A stretch of 64,000 bases of DNA from NCBI GenBank assembly GCA_022360315.1, contig JAKSDA010000342.1, positions 1 to 64,000 on the forward strand, read 5' to 3'. Source of the stretch: Pseudomonadota bacterium. GTDB lineage: Bacteria > Myxococcota_A > Polyangia > Haliangiales > Haliangiaceae. The notes beneath the pieces were generated by a model. It worked only from the letters and a program-made list of their open reading frames with translations. It did no database searches and was not told the origin of the DNA. Every line of letters starts with the position of its first letter. Position 1 is the first letter of the stretch. Shown one piece after another: positions 61,656 through 64,000 of the stretch. Both the position numbers and the translations under genes were made by a program.

Positions 61656-62255
61656 TCACCAACGATCGAGCTCGAACAACTGGTCAATGTCGAGTTCGAC
61701 GGCCTGGAACGGTTCCAGACCCGTGCATTCGCCCGGCCCGGCCGTGGCGATCGAACGATAGCCACCTTCGGTCCAGCGCAGCACGGTCAGAGCTGGCGCG
61801 TTCAGGTCGACGATCCAGTAGTGGGGGATGTGCGCACGGTAGTAGGTCTCGTGCTTGTCTCCGAGATCGCGGTCGGCGGTCGACGGCGATAAGATTTCAC
61901 ATACCCAGTGGGGTGGAATGCGCACGCGAGCCGCAACAGGGCGTTCGCGAATGGCGTCGATTTTCCAGCCCGCGAGATCTGGCAGGTACCGCTCGCCGGC
62001 AAAAAGCTCGATCTCGCACTCGGTGGCGAGCCACCATCCTCCGGGCGTACGCTGCTTGCCGTCGAACGCATCGAGCCGCGCGCTGAGGCGCCGTTGCAGA
62101 ACACTGTGACGAAACCCCGGCATCGCCTTTCGCACAAGAATGCCACGAACGACCTCGTGCTGCTTGGGCAGCTCGTTGGGAAATTCGTCGCCGGCCGATT
62201 TCATCTGGGTTCGGGCCATCGCCTGTTGTCGGGCCATTGCTTGGTTTGGGGCCAT
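61656..62255 (-). CDS. Uma2 family (DUF820) putative nuclease
   Basis: 199 residues. It shares the Uma2 fold with the gene at 819 but is a different subgroup: KQHEVVRGILVRKAMPGFRH (N-terminal strands), ATECEIELFAGERYLPDLAG with the catalytic-type Asp, VCEILSPSTADRDLGDKHET with Glu and Lys, then YYRAHIPHYWIVDLNAP. The first 17 residues are a repetitive Met/Ala/Gln tract (MAPNQAMARQQAMARTQ), so ATG near residue 18 (MKSAGDEF) may be the real start. Function unknown. It stands alone. Confidence 0.85.
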   Translation of the reverse strand: MAPNQAMARQQAMARTQMKSAGDEFPNELPKQHEVVRGILVRKAMPGFRHSVLQRRLSARLDAFDGKQRTPGGWWLATECEIELFAGERYLPDLAGWKIDAIRERPVAARVRIPPHWVCEILSPSTADRDLGDKHETYYRAHIPHYWIVDLNAPALTVLRWTEGGYRSIATAGPGECTGLEPFQAVELDIDQLFELDRW

Positions 62256-62489
62256 TGCCTTATCAGGTTAGCATGGAACCCCGATTGCTCGGAGTCGGAG
62301 TCGGTGTCGTGGCGAGAACATCGAGTTGTTTTCCCATCGTGCGGCGGTGTGCCCGGCACCAGAACAGGCTACAACATCCGTGTAATTCCAAACATTTCGA
62401 TACAGCGACCACGGCCAGCGGTACCCTCCGCTGAGGTTCCCGGTGGGGCCAAGAAGGATCCTGTCGAGCGAAGAGTCACTCATGGGCAA
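62256..62489. other. Short intergenic region
   Basis: 234 bases between the D-aminoacylase-like gene and the Uma2 gene, both read right to left. It holds no recognised element. Confidence 0.4.
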
Positions 62490-64000
62490 TTAACGATTCG
62501 CTCGATTTGCAGGTTCTTTGTGACGAATGACTACGCGACCAGGAGTTGCCCCGGTATGCTGTCCATTGCGAAGGACTTGCTGGCCGTTGACAAAGACGTG
62601 GATCATTCCTGTCGCGTATTGCCTGGGCTTTTTGAAGGTTGCATGGTCGCGAATGTTGGCCGGGTCGAACACCACGACATCGGCGTAGTAGTCTTTTTGG
62701 AGCCGGCCGCGGCGCGCGATGCCGAGATTGCCGGCGGGCAGGGAGGTGAGGCGCCGGATCGCTTCTTCGAGGGAAATGAGTTTTTCGTCGCGGACGTACT
62801 TGCCGAGCAGACGGGCAAAGTTGCCGTATGCTCGCGGGTGGGTACTCGACCCGAGGAAGCGGCCCTCGGGTGCGGACGCCTCGGCATCGGAGCCGAAGCT
62901 CATCCACGGCAGTGCGATCTGTTTGCGCACATTTTCTTCGGACATCAGAAAATAGATGGTGCCGACGCGACTGCCGTCTTCGATGACCAGGTCGATGGCG
63001 GTTTGTTCGGGGGATTTGCCGCGCATGGCTGCAACCTCGGCGAGAGTTTTGCCAGTTAGGGGTTTGAGGGCCGGGTTTTTGAAGCTGACCAGCAACACGT
63101 TTTTGGCCGAGCCTGCAGCCAAAAAGAGATTTTCCCACTCATCGGCGGGGGTGACCATTTCGCGGGCGACCCGGGCGCGGATGGCTGGATCGCGCAGTCG
63201 GGCGACCCATTTTTCGTGGCCTCCTTCCTGGACCCACGGCGGCATGGCGGCGTCGAGGCCAGTCATGCCCGCGGTGTAGGTGTACATATCGGCGGTGATC
63301 CGCAGACCCCGGGCGCGTGCGTTGTCGATTTTACTGATCACCTGGTCGAGCTTGGGCCAGTTGTCCTGGCCACTTGCTTTGAGGTGATAGATCTCGGCTG
63401 GGATGGCCGCTTTTTCGGCGATCTCGATGACTTCATCGACAGCTTCAAGCAAGCGTCCGCCCTCGCTGCGCATATGAGTGATGTACATGCCACCGTACTC
63501 GGCGGCGACTTTGCACAATTCGATGAGTTCGTCGGTTTTGGCGTAAAAAGCGGGTGCATAGATCAGCGACGAACCTACCCCGAGTGCACCTTCTTCCATG
63601 GCCTGGCGAACGAGTGCGCGCATGCGGTCGAGTTCTTCGGCATTGGCAGCGCGATCCTGGAAACCCAGGACGTGGATACGAACCGTCGTGGCTCCCACGA
63701 AGGATGCGACGTTGGGCGAGACACCACGCCGCACCAGGTAGTGCAGGTACTCGCCGAGGCTTGTCCACTCGACTGAGTATTTTATATCCCGCTGTCGCGC
63801 GACGAGCACCTGCTTCATCTGGTCGTTGAGCGGCCCCATTGACCAGCCCTCGCCAAAGACTTCCAGTGTCACACCCTGACGGATGTCGGACTGTCCGCGG
63901 CCGTCCTCGATGAGTGATTCGGTTGCCCAGCTCAACATATTGATGAAGCCGGGCGCAACTGCGAGCCCGCTCGCATCCACCTCGGTCCGTCCGCGGGTCG
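62490..64000 (-). CDS. D-aminoacylase-like amidohydrolase, 5' end outside the window
   Basis: About 500 residues are present; the frame stays open to the window edge, so the N-terminus is missing. It belongs to the N-acyl-D-amino-acid deacylase group of the amidohydrolase superfamily. Similarity is clear in GVTLEVFGEGWSMGPL, GATTVRIHVLGFQDRAANAE, ALGVGSSLIYAPAFYAKTDE, YITHMRSEGGRLLEAVDEVI and IYHLKASGQDNWPK (His ligands), PWMSFGSDAEASAPEG (catalytic Asp) and DVVVFDPANIRDHATFKKP. The usual HxH after GFID is replaced by GFINMLSWA, and the Cys ligand region is GEGW. GTG 63980 is not the true start. Confidence 0.88.
   Translation of the reverse strand, partial: TRGRTEVDASGLAVAPGFINMLSWATESLIEDGRGQSDIRQGVTLEVFGEGWSMGPLNDQMKQVLVARQRDIKYSVEWTSLGEYLHYLVRRGVSPNVASFVGATTVRIHVLGFQDRAANAEELDRMRALVRQAMEEGALGVGSSLIYAPAFYAKTDELIELCKVAAEYGGMYITHMRSEGGRLLEAVDEVIEIAEKAAIPAEIYHLKASGQDNWPKLDQVISKIDNARARGLRITADMYTYTAGMTGLDAAMPPWVQEGGHEKWVARLRDPAIRARVAREMVTPADEWENLFLAAGSAKNVLLVSFKNPALKPLTGKTLAEVAAMRGKSPEQTAIDLVIEDGSRVGTIYFLMSEENVRKQIALPWMSFGSDAEASAPEGRFLGSSTHPRAYGNFARLLGKYVRDEKLISLEEAIRRLTSLPAGNLGIARRGRLQKDYYADVVVFDPANIRDHATFKKPRQYATGMIHVFVNGQQVLRNGQHTGATPGRVVIRHKEPANRANR

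Overview
The window is high-GC bacterial DNA that most resembles a myxobacterium (Myxococcota). The clues are proteins ending in MYXO-CTERM-type sorting tails (Gly-Cys, one membrane helix, Arg cluster), a Ser/Thr kinase with a PEGA-like tail, a protein of the myxobacterial TIGR04551 type, a MopE-like metal-binding remnant, CotH-type and von Willebrand factor A lipoproteins, and many TTG/GTG starts. No rRNA, tRNA, CRISPR array, transposase or phage module was recognised.

Layout. 1-6410: a repeat-bearing gene-poor stretch, an Uma2-type nuclease gene, a BMP-family nucleoside-binding lipoprotein, a secreted polysaccharide-deacetylase-like protein, then about 1 kb of repeats. 6411-17477: a Pel exopolysaccharide operon in the order pelD-E-F-G-A-B, permuted from the usual A-B-C-D-E-F-G and without pelC. 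Its PelD stops after the GAF domain, so it lacks the c-di-GMP-binding GGDEF part. Its PelA lacks the core of the deacetylase domain. 17529-24184: CotH and VWA lipoproteins, a small outer-membrane protein, an XRE-cupin regulator, and an overlapping SDR/QueA-like pair. 24635-38990: a MYXO-CTERM protein fused in frame to a double-OmpA outer-membrane protein, a lipoprotein, a 14-residue-repeat protein, a kinase, a porin-like/radA/coiled-coil operon, a protein with a repeat-expanded signal sequence, and nagZ. 39040-43570: an A+T-richer island with a MopE-like remnant and two CHAT/caspase-like genes. The second gene joins CHAT, a STAND-type winged helix, a membrane helix and a formylglycine-generating-enzyme-like domain, and is interrupted by a frameshift. 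43673-49079: housekeeping-type genes (MDR dehydrogenase, polX, XRE regulator, M20 amidohydrolase, MaoC hydratase). 49294-61357: a three-gene operon of a giant zinc-ribbon polytopic membrane protein, a TamA-like lipoprotein and TamB. 61656-64000: a second Uma2 gene and the 3' part of a D-aminoacylase-like amidohydrolase that runs off the window.

How the genes fit together. The clearest functional unit is the Pel locus: inner-membrane synthase PelD/E/F/G, periplasmic PelA and outer-membrane exporter PelB. Its three departures from the known system (no PelC, no c-di-GMP sensor, no PelA deacetylase centre) suggest a polymer whose regulation and charge differ from Pseudomonas Pel. A second theme is small sequence repeats that land in or near genes, including a 72-bp in-frame insertion in nagZ that shares a conserved core with intergenic copies. 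The third is the CHAT pair, the best candidate for an undescribed defence or signalling system.
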